Below, in pieces: positions 49,201 to 60,206 of a stretch of DNA of 64,000 bases. The first letter of the stretch is position 1. Each line of letters opens with the position of its first letter. Position numbers and translations under genes: made by a program. A model generated the notes under the pieces. That model searched no databases. It had not been told where the DNA came from and saw only the letters and a list, made by a program, of their open reading frames with translations. Source of the stretch: Dendrocalamus latiflorus (taxonomy: Eukaryota > Streptophyta > Magnoliopsida > Poales > Poaceae); the NCBI GenBank assembly GCA_017311315.1, contig CM029610.1:4583126-4647125 (forward strand). The letters are read 5' to 3'.

Positions 49201-52107
49201 TGCTTAAGAGACATTAATACATGGTACTAATAACATCTAAATACAGTTATGATATACCAAAAATAGATCAACACGCAAACAACTCAATCCCAATGAAATA
49301 CTTACAGCTGTAGCTGGCAGGTTGTCTGCATGACTTTCCTGAAAAGAAGTTGGTTCTGAAGTTGCTACAGGAGTGACTGGGAGAGAATGGGTTCGCTTCG
49401 CCGATAAGGAGCTAATGACCTTTGTGAAAGAAAATGATCTTGTTGTAGTTGGCTTTGCCTGCTGTCCTGATGATGATGGTGTGCCAGGAATTAGAAGAAT
49501 TGTCTGATCACCATCCTGGATTGAACGTATTGCCTTGAAGCTCCTTTGTGGAATGATGCCCCTTATGGATGATTTTGTTCTAGTCGAATTAGGCCTTGGG
49601 GGCAAACCAGATCTTGCTGAACTTGGGCTAGGGGATATATTGATGCTAGTTGAAGTTGGCATACGGTCATCAAAGGCCATAGTTGGTATTTGCAAGGAAA
49701 GGTTTGGCCGTCGAAAGTGCTGACCAGATACACCATCCCTTTTAGCATCTTCACCCTGATTCGATGTATATTTATTTAAGAAAACAACTATGTCAATCAT
49801 TGCCATTGAATATAGTTAGATTATTCTCGCAAGGAAAATGAATTATGAAGGGAAACAATGTAACAAGAAAACAAGGAAAAACCATGACTCATGGGCCATT
49901 GCAGCCTAGAAACACATACAATGATTACAGAACATTAGGAATTCTGGCACCATTAAATACTCATTTTTAACCGCTATGTGTTTCTTCACTCTTTTACCAA
50001 CCTCATGTTCACATTTCAACAAAGAACGAGGACCCAAAATGTCTTATTAAGTTTTCTACATGACCTATATTGGTGCTCCTACCATGGTGCAAAGATTAGT
50101 AAACGACGTATATCCTTCAACTGATAATGCCAGTCTTCTTAGAGCTGTAATCTGGATACTTTTTATCATAAGACTTGAAGAAGTATGAATAGAAATGACT
50201 GCATTTTTCTAAGATCCTAGAGAGAAGTAATGCCACGTTTCTCTAATAGTTCAATTTATTTGGTATGACAGTCAGTGCTTAAAATTCATATGGCCTTAGA
50301 GCAGAAAGACCTAAGTAGAGCCTTGGTGGGTTCAGTTTCAAAAAGAGGATAACTTGAGTGATACTTGTCGTGTCTTGACATTTTCTATTTTTCTTCTAGC
50401 ATCTAGTACAATCTAGCAAAGCAAAGATTGCATTTATTAAGTAATGTAGAAATGCGGACAGCTTTACAATACACCGGAAACGCAGGTATAGTGCACTTTC
50501 AGGGCCGGGCCCATGGGCGTGCAGCCCGTGCGGGCCCCCCAATTTTTAGGGCCTCAAAAAATCAGCCCAACAGGAGAAGGCCCATCCTAGATACCACAGC
50601 GTCAGAGCCTAGCTCGACTGCTCGAGTCCGCGCGGCGCGCGCGCGTCTCCGCGCGGCGAGCGACTTCCGGAGCGTCGCGTGTGCGCCTGGCGCTTCGTCT
50701 TCTCGGGCCCCCACGGCGTTTCGTTGCACCCGCACTCCCGCAGATAAGTCAAAGGAAAGAGCGAGGCGCCATTCAGATTTCAGACCCTCCCAAAGGAAAG
50801 AGTGATGCTGTAGTGTATGCGCTTGGTTTACCGAATCTCCGACTCCGAGTACAGGAATGATGCCTCATGGCCTCCTGGGTTGGTCCATTTTTCTTTTATC
50901 AGTGCAATGCAATTATGTACGATTGAACTTTCACCTTGTGATACATGCCCATTTTTCTTTTATCTCGTGTTGCAGTATGCTTAATGCTTGCCAGTTGCCG
51001 ATGCCATTTCTGACGGTTTCTGATTGTCCATAAGATACTGATTAGTCCGCCGAGCCATTCTCCGTTCTCGCCTCTCGGATTCTGCAATCCATTCGTGATT
51101 CGTCGTCGTCCAGTGCAGGTATTCGTTTTTTTTTTCAATTCTAATTGTATTGTACTAATTAAATCCTTCGTATGAAAGTCTAGAACTATTTGTATAATTT
51201 TAATTTTGTTCTTGCGTTCTACAATGACACAAGAAAGACTTAATAGTTTGGCTACGATAGCACTTGAGAGTGGATTGTTGGAGAAGATTAATTATGAGCA
51301 TATTATTAAAGATTTTATTTCAAAGAACACTAAGAGAATGATGTTATTCAAGTAAAGATTATGCAAACCAAGAGTTCAAAGGTACTATTCTTGATATATC
51401 GCATTTGCTCTGCAATACATACATCATTATTTTGGCTATATTTGGTACTTTGGTTTAGACCTGACTTAGAGCTTTGTACAGGGCCTCCAAATTTCACGGC
51501 ACGGCCCTGTGCACTTTGTAACATACTGTTCTTGGATATAACAGAAAATTTCGATGCAAAAGTTTCATCAGAGAAGATCACTGACAATGGGCTAGTCCCC
51601 CTACATTCATGTTTGAGTTATTACTAATTCAAACCACTAAAGCAGAGCAAACTAGAGGCTAGGAAGCAAAAGAATAGAACCCAGAACATGTATGCGACCC
51701 AATAAATCATGCAAAGAGTAACACTTCGACGCAAGAACTCCGACAATAGAGAAGTAATAAAAATATTCGATCTTCCAGAACCACGCCTACTGACCTACCA
51801 CAACAAACAATACAGAAGATCCATAATTTCCACGCCACTGTTCACCGCCAAAGACCGCACTTTTTGTAAACCCCAAAAACACCAAACTGGGCATCCAATT
51901 CCATCAAGACACCACAAAATCCAATGTTTCTTAATGAATCGCAGTGAAGGATCTCACAAGTGACAAACTCCAATGGAAAGCATGAAGCTAAAAGAATCCC
52001 ACAGTACATACCAAAGAAGTAGGAATAATGCACAAATAGGGTCGTTGGGTATAGAATCTGACCGTGCGATTGCCGGGCTCCGGCGGCGCAGCCGCGGAGT
52101 TCTCCAT
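43294..52107 (-). CDS. RING-CH (RINGv) membrane E3 ubiquitin ligase, MARCH-like
   Basis: The minus-strand coding exons are 52107-52063, 49755-49306, 49033-48859, 48687-48393, 48149-48077, 47985-47911, 43689-43618 and 43536-43294. All introns are GT-AG and all phases agree, giving 475 aa. Residues 1-223 are Ser/Pro/Thr-rich and probably disordered. The C4HC3 RINGv domain has Cys239, Cys242, Cys257, Cys259, His267, Cys270, Cys283 and Cys286 with family-typical spacing. Four hydrophobic segments follow (about 326-346, 352-371, 374-395, 398-424), then a Gln/Asn/Ser-rich tail. The plant family is membrane-anchored with the RING in the cytosol, passing ubiquitin from an E2 to membrane substrates. 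Its substrate is unknown. Intron 1 (2.3 kb) contains a hAT remnant and intron 6 (4.2 kb) a copia element. The acceptor of exon 7 is my choice between two close AGs; only the used one avoids an in-frame stop. Confidence 0.9.
44054..44797 (+). repeat. 5' LTR of the intronic copia element
   Basis: TATAAAAG at 44233-44240 is the likely promoter TATA box. The LTR is filled with GTGGTCGTAA and its complement TTACGACCAC, many copies on both strands, especially 44390-44790. Confidence 0.85.
44840..46285 (+). pseudogene. Copia gag and protease remnant
   Basis: The reading begins with TDNYLVWAMKMKANMRA, the usual copia gag opening, then a stop. It continues through VIYQAVLDAMMHHLIGKETA and AREAWETLQTMHEGVDRVKE in one frame (44980-45231, stop), then shifts frame near 45385 into 45458-46285. 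That frame has a basic Gly/Arg-rich stretch and two zinc knuckles. The first, CFECGKYGHYVSGRC, has one residue too many before the last Cys; the second, CFNCNEYMHYALNC, is normal. The protease site reads WYLDNRASNRMM, where copia proteases normally have DSGAS, so it should be inactive. A GAG-pre-integrase-like stretch follows and then a stop. Confidence 0.8.
46286..46986 (+). other. Unassigned internal segment of the copia element
   Basis: Where integrase and reverse transcriptase should be, there is about 700 bp I cannot match to copia pol. One frame holds a 154-residue Gly-rich open stretch (46282-46746). Another, with stops, reads like amphipathic helices (VVAMQLEKVHKVQEEHLEYR). AGGAGGTGAT before 46987 may be the polypurine tract. 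Confidence 0.5.
46987..47677 (+). repeat. 3' LTR of the intronic copia element
   Basis: It matches the 5' LTR along its length, with TATAAAAA at about 47154-47161. It has lost a block around the third GTCGTAAGC repeat and a few bases near 47200. Confidence 0.85.
50500..51509 (+). mobile_element. hAT transposon deletion derivative in RINGv intron 1
   Basis: The element begins CAGGGCCGGGCC and ends with the complement of CAGGGCCGTGCC. TGCACTTT occurs directly outside both ends (50492-50499, 51510-51517), a perfect 8-bp hAT target duplication. The GC-rich left part (50513-50830) is leader-like. The right part keeps the last transposase exon. Most of the transposase, including the catalytic region, is deleted. 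Confidence 0.9.
51224..51355 (+). pseudogene. hAT transposase C-terminal remnant
   Basis: The 43-residue frame contains QERLNSLATIALESGLLEK followed by INYEHIIKDFISK and a short basic end. This matches the extreme C-terminus (dimerisation-domain end) of plant hAT transposases of the DUF4371/ZMYM1-like type. The upstream exons are absent, so no protein with transposase activity can be made from this copy. Confidence 0.7.
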
Positions 52108-52145
52108 CTGCGGCTCAACTACCTTCGAGAGTCGAGAAGAACTAA

Positions 52146-52149
<4 letters not shown>

Positions 52150-52189
<40 letters not shown>
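52150..52189. repeat. (GA)n microsatellite in the RINGv leader
   Basis: About 20 GA units on the plus strand, i.e. (CT)n in the 5' leader of the minus-strand gene, 43 bp upstream of its ATG. GA/CT tracts near plant promoters can bind BBR/BPC GAGA factors. A regulatory role here is possible but unshown. Confidence 0.8.
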
Positions 52190-52370
52190 CTGAGCAGGTG
52201 GTGTTCTTGCTGTCTGCGCTTGGGACTTGCGACTTGCGAGCACAAACGAAGTCAAGGGAGGGAGGACCTGAGGGGAGGGGGTGGGGTCAGCTGGTTCATG
52301 CCTTCCGTTTTGCGTTTTAATCCTCAAATTTCTTGGTATTTCATGTGCGCTCAGCGCTTGTATTGGTGTC

Positions 52371-52670
52371 TTTTTTTTTTTTTGATCGAACGTATGCAAG
52401 CACCCAACTTGTGTTTTTGAGAGAAGAATGATTACACAGAATAATAGTCGTATTCTCCATCTGAGTAAAGCAGATAAATGAGTTAATCTTTTCAGGGAAA
52501 AGAGAGAGCTCCATTTATAAGATAAAGCAAGATTACAATCTTGGAGGAGTAGCTGCCTAATGCAAGCAGGAGTCTGAGCTCTCCAAACCGCCCCATGCAC
52601 ATCACGTTTTGCTAATCGAGCAGCCTCATGAGCTACCCTATTACACTTCTCTTTCACCACGCTCATTTCG
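52371..52670 (-). pseudogene. 5'-truncated LINE fragment with poly(A) tail
   Basis: On the minus strand the DNA encodes VVKEKCNRVAHEAARLAKRD and VWRAQTPACIRQLLLQDC, the conserved end of the RNase H domain of plant LINE elements (CNRVAHEAA is the hallmark). About 140 bp of 3' trailer and a 13-base A tail follow (T-tract 52371-52383). It lies less than 200 bp upstream of the presumed start of the RINGv gene, in the same orientation. Confidence 0.75.
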
Positions 52671-52723
52671 ATTTGAACTTCTGACTTCTGACTTATTTAC
52701 CCTATTACACTTCTCTTTCGCCT

Positions 52724-52998
52724 CGCTCATTTCGATTTGAATTTCTGGCTTCTGACTTATTTTTTATTATTCATAAATTTCGTTTTTTCTAAATTTTTGG
52801 CTTTTTTTTAGCTTTTTTGCCGGTTCTTTTTTCATATTCGTTTGTGTTATCCGTGATGAGTTAATATTTTTTCCTATTTTTAAATTTTTAAATTTTATTT
52901 ACGACAAATAAGCCACCTTTAACTACAATGTAATTTCAACCAATTATAGTATAATTTTAGCTATGAATCACTATTTTTTCAGTCTAACTGAGCGGGCC
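52724..52998 (+). mobile_element. MITE family C, copy 3, upstream of the RINGv gene
   Basis: It begins CGCTCATTTCGATTTG and ends CTAACTGAGCGGGCC. It has the TTTTTTGCCGGTTCTTTTT block and AATAAGCCACCTTTAACT core. A 64-bp tandem duplication (52635-52698 and 52699-52762) runs across its junction with the LINE fragment. Confidence 0.65.
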
Positions 52999-52999
52999 G

Positions 53000-53729
53000 T
53001 CTCTGGACTTTCACTTCTGGGAGCAGCAGCATCAAGGCGTTGGCTTCCTTGTATACAGGGCTCCAGCAGGACTTCCTCCTCCGACTACGCATACGGACCC
53101 ATTCGGTCCAATAAGTTAATACATGCTTTCTTGGAATACAATATAACAAGTAGATCATTTTTTTTTTGCGAGGAATAATTAGTAGATTATATGAAAAGGG
53201 CGTAGCCCATTACATCACTAAGAAAAAAAAGAGTGTAGGCATCGAGAAGGTGCTTGCTGAAAGTGCAGCACTAACGCACTAGAAGTGCCTTCTCCACCAG
53301 CACACTTCACTCGTTTAGGTGAGCTCTCTTTTTCGGCCGTAGTTTATAATTTATGTGATTATGTCGGTAACTAATAATTTTTAACTTTAATATAAATATC
53401 TATATAAACAAATTGAATATTAATAAATCGCTTTAAAACGACTATCCTGGGTCCCTCCCGTTTGTTAGCTACAAGCCATACGTGAAGTGACTGGCTGCAG
53501 AAAACAAGTGCTTGCTTGGTCTGTAAACAAAGGCAGTCTCATAAGTGGAGAATTAGCCGACGAGCACTGGAGCAGAATGTTATTTGGCCACGCACGAGTC
53601 CACCACACACCGCTCTCTCTCTATACCTCCGGAGCCGGGACCCCGCCCAGAGCTGCTCCACCGTAGGCCGGGAAGCAGCCAAGTGTTCGTTGGACCCGGT
53701 ACAAATTGCGTGCGTATTTCCTAACACAG
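53000..53729. other. Intergenic stretch without a gene
   Basis: A T-tract at 53157-53167 and an A-rich run near 53222 suggest small retroposon debris. No coding region is supported. Confidence 0.4.
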
Positions 53730-53973
53730 GGCTGTTCTTTTCGGTTTTTAAAACCGACTTTTAGTTTCTGTTATAATACCTAACTTTCAAATAGAGTATT
53801 TTTTAGGATATTGATAAGAACTACAAGTTAATTGTAGTACACGTTAAAAGCCCAACATCTATACCATTCAAAATCGTAAGCGAGTATATCTCTCTCCGTA
53901 ATCTCTACCACAAACAGTTAAAATTCAAAAATTTCAACCAAAAATTATAAGTCACAGTCATAAAGAACAGGCC
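53730..53973. mobile_element. MITE family A, copy 3
   Basis: The ends are GGCTGTTC and GAACAGGCC. CACAG occurs directly outside each end (53725-53729, 53974-53978). The interior shares TACACGTTAAAAGCCCA and TCTCTCCGTAATCT with the copy at 16979. Confidence 0.75.
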
Positions 53974-53978
53974 CACAG

Positions 53979-54626
53979 ACTAGTGGGGACAGACATGGTT
54001 GAAGGATTGGTCGGCAACGGGTTAACGTGTAAACACATGTGTGATTTGCACGGCTTTTTTCCAACAGCTTACGTGAGGTTGAAATGTGTTTTGCTAATTA
54101 ATCCTGATGGTTTCTCTCGATCAATTCGCGCCATAGGTATTTCGACACCATATGTGTTTTGGCATCTCTGCACGTTTGAGCCGATCGCGGTATGAAAATA
54201 TGTGTGCTCCGGATGGTTCCGTTTCAGAAAAATCCAGAAAATATGTGTGCTCCGGATGAAGTTTATTGATTAAAAATGCAATCACGAACGTTTGCTTAGG
54301 ATAAAAATAGACGATGTGGTTGCTATTGCAAAACAGGATCCAGACAGCCGATGTGCTACCTAACAAAGGATGGCCGCACAACCCGATTTACATGCTATGT
54401 GCTCACGAGCCGGAAACGGCAGGAAACCACCGCTCGATAGCATGGCAGAGTTACCATTATCAAAGTTTAAGTTCTGATGTTCATCTTTAAACACTTATAA
54501 ATATATTTTTAGTAGAAATTTTATGAGACCACATATTTATTATTGGCCTTAGTCTTTCAAGGCATGTGCTAAATAATACGCTCGCTTGTGTGTATAGTGT
54601 GCGTGCATGATGGTGTTTTCTTCTAA
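53979..54626. other. Intergenic stretch without a gene
   Basis: AATATGTGTGCTCCGGATG is repeated twice (54187 and 54239). No other feature is supported. Confidence 0.4.
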
Positions 54627-55330
54627 TCTATACTAATATAAAAGGCACCAGTTTAATTAAACCATTTGTCATCTAACCATGTTAATATCCTCCTCTCCTG
54701 ATCGTTAGATCTACATAATCCAATGGATAACACTGCAAGTTGGTACTGCCATCTGAATATCTACACTATTTATTCAGTTCATCTAACATCCACGATTGCA
54801 AGTTGATCCTGCCAATCCCACTGCACGCAGCGCCAACCCACCCCTGGCAATCATGCCCCCGCATTACGTCCGCAATACATCGGCGCTACCCCTCACGCCC
54901 GCAATATATCCATCGGTGCCGCCCTAATGCCCCTCCGCTCCTGCGACGCCCCCTCCTTCGCCCCACCCCCATGCTCCACTGCTCTACCCCCCCCCCCTTT
55001 GCTCCCGCACCGCCCCATGCTCCTTCCCCCGCCACTCCACCCCCTCCGCTCCCGCTCCGCCCCTGCGCCGCTCCTCCCCCTCCGCCCCGTGGCGCCACTC
55101 CTCCCGCTCCGCCCCATGCTCCTTCCCCTACTGCTCCGCCCCCGCGTCGCCGCTCCTCCCCCTCTGCCCCCACACTACCGCTCCTTCCCCCCTTCACTCA
55201 CCATCGGCTCCCACTGCCATTGTCGACATCTTCAATGGCTGCTGTTGTCAAAATCTTCAACCCCACCCTCCAGCCTAACACCGCCCGTGACCCACTACGC
55301 ATGCACAACACATATATGCTTGAATTTAGT
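54627..55330 (+). mobile_element. Possible Helitron 5' terminus and C-rich body
   Basis: TCTATACTAATATAAAAGGC at 54627, preceded by A, resembles the 5' terminus of plant Helitrons (TC start, TCTATACTA...TAAAAG). The following 54880-55200 is a C-rich tract of CCCCTCCGCTCC-like units with a run of about 13 C near 54990. I could not find a convincing hairpin plus CTRR 3' end, so the right boundary is arbitrary. Confidence 0.35.
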
Positions 55331-55849
55331 TGATTGTGGAAAATAAACTCGACCACGGGACTTTGACCACCCCAATACCCCGATCGAGCTCTCGACCAGA
55401 GCACTGCCAACGATCAACAGGAAACCCAAAAGTAAGCCATACTTCAATTCTTGTTGTGCAGTTCATTTCTTTTCAATTGTTTTCGTCGATAGCTTTCACT
55501 TGCTCCCAAAAACACCCGTGAACCATTGCCCTAGCTCCCCAAGCTTTCTTCTTTGCCATAGAAGCCCGTCGCACGGCCATGGAGCTTCACCATGGGCAGC
55601 TCAACTCCGGCCACCACTCCCTAGAGCTTCCTCTAGCTCCAAAGATGCTTAAACACAAATGTTGATGTCCTTGGAACCCACCAAAAGCCCCTGTGCCATT
55701 CAAAGGTCCCGTAGAGGAAAGATCTCGTTGTCGGCGAAGACCAACTCCCCTGCCACCGCCGATCCCAAAAATGGACTCCCTACATCCCCAGAAACCCAAC
55801 CATAGTCCCCGATTCCGTCGCAACCCACCCTAGCCCCGCCAATCGTCGT

Positions 55850-56440
55850 CGCTTCTCTCCCTTGTTCTTGGCTGCTACAGTGCATGCGGGAGGGAAGAAG
55901 ACGACACTATTCATCTCGGGCCTCACATTAAAAGGGCTAAGTACTGTAACTAAGTGGGCCGACCTTTCAATGTGTGGAACTATAGCAACCGGGCTCACTT
56001 GAACAGTAGAAAAGCTGTCGTGAACAATAATCCGGCCCGGTGTGAACAATAAGAACCTGTAGTGAATAGTACCTAGACCCGTTACTGTTCACAAAGTCCG
56101 AAAATGCATATATATACATCCATTTAGACCATCTCAAACTCATCTACCCATTTCTCGGCTCCGTTTCCCATACCAAACTCCTATAAACCCTAAAGCTATT
56201 TTATTTAGTTTTTCTATATTTTATTTCTTTCTTCCTAGCTCAACCCTTCGAGCATGTAATTGATTTATTTTCTTTTAATCTTCAGTAGCACACGACATCG
56301 AAAGTCAATCAGTCCAGGAAGGAGAAGCTCAAAATCAAGCACAAGAATCAGAAAAATACGAACTTGTAGAATACGTCAATCTGTAAGGCAAGTCACATGT
56401 TTTTGATCATATTGGACCCACATTCTGTCAGGACCCAGAT
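55850..56440 (+). mobile_element. Family X transposon, copy 2 (partial)
   Basis: Plus-strand DNA at 56393-56426 reads GKSHVFDHIGPTF, matching the minus-strand segment at 32232-32270. The preceding CTTCCTAGCTCAACCCTTCG also matches 32395-32420 inverted. It ends abruptly near 56430. Confidence 0.5.
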
Positions 56441-57900
56441 TTTTCAATCCAGATTCCTCTGTGATTCCACCGCACTATTCCCTGGATCAGTAGATAGTGC
56501 TCACAGTTTACAGTTCTAAATATCAAATTACATATCATGCGGAAGCGTAAATATAGTAGTAGACTTACTCATGGGCCGATTAGGCCGAAATCATTAAATT
56601 GCGGTAGCGGAAGAACGAAGCACGCAAGTGGGACCTTCAGGACATGCCCACAGGCAGCCAACTGGAGGTGTGCGACCTAACCCTTGACGTCTTCATCATC
56701 TTTGCCACCATGACCAGTAGTGTTGCTGAAGCGTAGTGATCTGATTCCTGCTTCTGGATTTGTTATGAGAGAGAGTGTGAGCACACTAACCACCGTGCTC
56801 CGCGAGCCAATACACAGAATGCAATTAGATAGTATGCATGGCTTATCAAAGGAGAGGCTCGTGTTATTTTATTTGCCAAAATCGCTTTTAGTAGCATTAT
56901 TATTATTATTATCTAATCATAGTGTCATTGTTGCTACCTAACTCCACCTATCGATTGCTATAATTGACTTTATCCACCAAAATACACTTTCTTCATTGAT
57001 TGCTGTCTAAGACTCCAAACAGCGAGTGGCATCATTTAATTAATCCATCGAACACATTTTCTATATTCAGTGCTATCTAGAACTTCAAACAGCGAATATC
57101 ATCAATTATACAATCCACCAATCAATTGCTGCCTAAATCCCCCAAACAGTGAGTATCATAATCTATATAATCCACTGATCAATTGCTGCTTAAAACTCCA
57201 AGCAGCTAGTGTCATTATTCATTTTGAATCCACCAATATGTTTTGTGTTCTAAGTTCCTAATAATCCAATCTTGTAATTTCTATTCATCAGCTCTCCACT
57301 TCTGAACTCTAATGATTATCCATTATAATTATTTTTGAATCCACCAATATCTCTTATATCAGGACTTTCTAATAATTCAATCCTTTTGTTATTGATCCAG
57401 AACCATAATTTACTCTTCCAATAATCAACCTTATTTTCCATTATCTATCTCTAACTAATTCACTATTATACCTCCACCAAAAATATCATTGATCGAGTCT
57501 ACGATTCACTAGTATTCATCCACCAAGAATATTATCGATCAAATTTGTACTCCAATAATTGATATCATACCTCCAAATTCCCAAAAATCCAATTCATCCA
57601 TCCAGTAATTGATCAAATCATATTCATCCCATTATCACCAACATCTCCCAAGAATTAATATTAGTTATCAGTGTCGTAATCTAACAATTACCTTTGCACT
57701 CTTTAATTCTCCAAAAAATCATTTAAGTCATCTATCTAGTATATATATTCATTTAGTCTCCACCAATTTATTTCTCCCAGAATCCACTCTATCGTTTCCT
57801 ATTTTATGATCGACATGAATCCACCATTACCTTTATGTGTATACTGCAAACATCCATCTCCTTTACTCACGACCCTGTTTAATCCTTCCATATTTTATTT
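56441..57900. repeat. Transposon debris with degenerate AATCCACCAAT repeats
   Basis: At 56985-57240 four imperfect units of about 60 bp follow one another, with the pattern CAATTGCTGYCTAARACTCCAAACAGCGAGTRTCAT split by spacers. AATCCACCAA keeps recurring to about 57810. There is no gene. Confidence 0.45.
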
Positions 57901-59280
57901 TGTAAGATTAGAAGTGTCATTATTTGAAATATAATACATAGAAATTTCCTGAGACGTAGCAGTTTTGAACAAAAATATAATGTATAAAGGAATGCAATAA
58001 TAATAGTGATCCAGATTCCATCCACCATTACATGGATCCGCACCATATGCTAACATTTCAGCGTTATAACCACTTACATTACCACTGGGACGACACTCAG
58101 GACAACTCAAATCAGGGCTTTCCACTGACCTTCACTTTTCCAAGCCCATCCATAAAGCATTTTGAAATAGAACTATATCTAGTTAAGTTCCCATGTCCGC
58201 CCTTGACCGTGGGCACGGCTATTCGAATAGTTTTGACTCTACAGAGTTTGCACACTTTACCCACAAGAGGCAGTTCACTCGTTGCCCCGCACGATTCCTT
58301 AGTCATGCGGTTGAGCAAACCATCACAGTAACCATTCAAAGTACCTCGCCCCTTCCATCATCTCACCCTATGGGTTGCTCCCATTTACGGTGGGACCCAT
58401 TCGTTGTGCGGGATGTTTCCCTCCTATACGCCTAGCAGCTGGCTACCCACACTGCTAGCGCGTCGCAAGAGAACTTCTCCCACAAGCCTGCCACCCAGGC
58501 CGCCACTTGCGGGAGTCCCATTCAAGCCTGCCACCTAGGCCGCCACTTGCAGTACTGCCATGATGATGACTTCCAGGGTCCAGTAAATTTACTAAGCCAA
58601 GTTGTACTTTACGGACTTGTGGTTGTACTTATTTTACACAGGAGGTCATGACAAGATTCAGTCCTTAGGGTTATCTGGGCGGATTTACCACTAACCACTT
58701 TGTGCTTCCACTGCACCACATACACACACACACTCTCTCTTGAACCATCCGCCCAGATATTTAAGCAAGTTGGGGTTTTTGGGATCATAAAATAATCATG
58801 TCCAAATATATACCAGTCATTCTCACCATGACTGTCCAAACCAGTTTCTCATGATTAAAAATGACAATGATGTTTGGGGCATTTCAGCGCCCTCGAGTAT
58901 TTGTGCAGTACTAGGCATGACGTATAATTAGGGACTTATTTTTGAAAGGTTACTATTATAATTTTGCTAGGGCGACAAGGTTCACACATTCAGATATTCC
59001 AAAGGAGGTGTAATATTATTCATAGCAAACAATGGGCATATAACTAGAATCTTAAATTAAACATGTATTTGCATGTAAAATAACAACATGCAATTTGATA
59101 ATTTAAACCAAAGTAATTTGCAGAAAATGTAGGTTCAACATGATCAAAGTATTGACTCGCCTGGCGCGGTTTACCGCGGACTTGAACTCGCACAATGCTT
59201 TCCCTTGAGCTTCTACTCTTTATCTTCACTTCGCTCTGACCACGCTCGATCCGTGGAATCTTCAGGACTCCGGTTTCTAA
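57900..59280 (-). mobile_element. Family X transposon, copy 3
   Basis: The minus strand at 59165-59124 reads QASQYFDHVEPTF. The plus strand at 58211-58266 has GGCTATTCGAATAG and CTACAGAG...CCCACAAG, in the same order and distance as in copy 1. Short CCTGCCACC(C/T)AGGCCGCCAC repeats lie at about 58486 and 58527. Confidence 0.5.
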
Positions 59281-60206
59281 TTACGCGACAAACAACTGAA
59301 TCCCAATAAAAGCAAGTAACTCAAAAGTTCCAAATAAATCCAAATAAACTCAATTTAAATTTTATTATGAGTTAATGGGTGATTCGAGTGATTTGTGGCA
59401 AGGTATGTGGTGGGGTATGATGACTTGATTTTATTAATAATATCTTTTTATTATTTTTGTATTTATCAAGGAAGTTCCACGAGTCGAGACGAATATGTGG
59501 GTAGGGTTCCAGAGATGACGTCTATGACTTTTAGCTTACTGGATTAATTCATATCACTAGTATTTTGATATGTAGCATTTTATGTGAAATGTTAATCTAA
59601 ACACCACTATTATTATTAACTAAGTCTTGCGTTTGAGATTTATTTATCGGTGATGTACTAATGGTGGGCTTTATAAATCATGACTTTCTAATTTAAACAT
59701 ATATTTCTTTTTAAATGGTTTTGGCATATCACTTAATTTTATGACGCTGCTCGAATCATCATTTAATCGAATCTACCCTTAAGATTTATGGCTGCATGTC
59801 AAATATTATGGCATATATTTAATTATAATTAAGGGTATTCTTTCATTTTAAAGTCTCGCTTTTTGTAGGTATTACCCCATTCAATTTATTTCCTTAATCT
59901 TATCCTTGGATGTATTTTTAATTAGGTTTCATATTAAATTTGGACTTTAAATAAAATCACATTTTATCAAGGCCTCCAATTGATAATTAGACAAAAAAAT
60001 ATTTAAGCTATATTAGTTGCTCATATAATAAAGAATCAATTATCAAATCTTAAGAATCCTTATTTTATATTTTAATTAAATTTATTAACTTTTCTAAATT
60101 ATTCTCAGATTTTCCATGATCTTTCTTTACTTGATATGGACCACAAAAACTAGAATAAAAAGAGGTGGAGACAGTGCAGCTAGCCGGACTCGAACCTGGG
60201 ACCTGG
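59281..60206. other. AT-rich intergenic stretch without a gene
   Basis: No frame, repeat or terminal structure stands out. A tRNA B-box-like GGTTCGAGTCC (complement of 60186-60196) occurs next to the LTR start. Confidence 0.4.

Noticed and set aside
54740..55346. Pro-rich frame of 197 codons
   Set aside because: It comes from a C-rich low-complexity tract; no domain or splice signals.
60186..60196. tRNA B-box-like GGTTCGAGTCC on the minus strand
   Set aside because: There is no A box or cloverleaf in range; the LTR begins a few bases away. It could be a SINE remnant but evidence is too thin.
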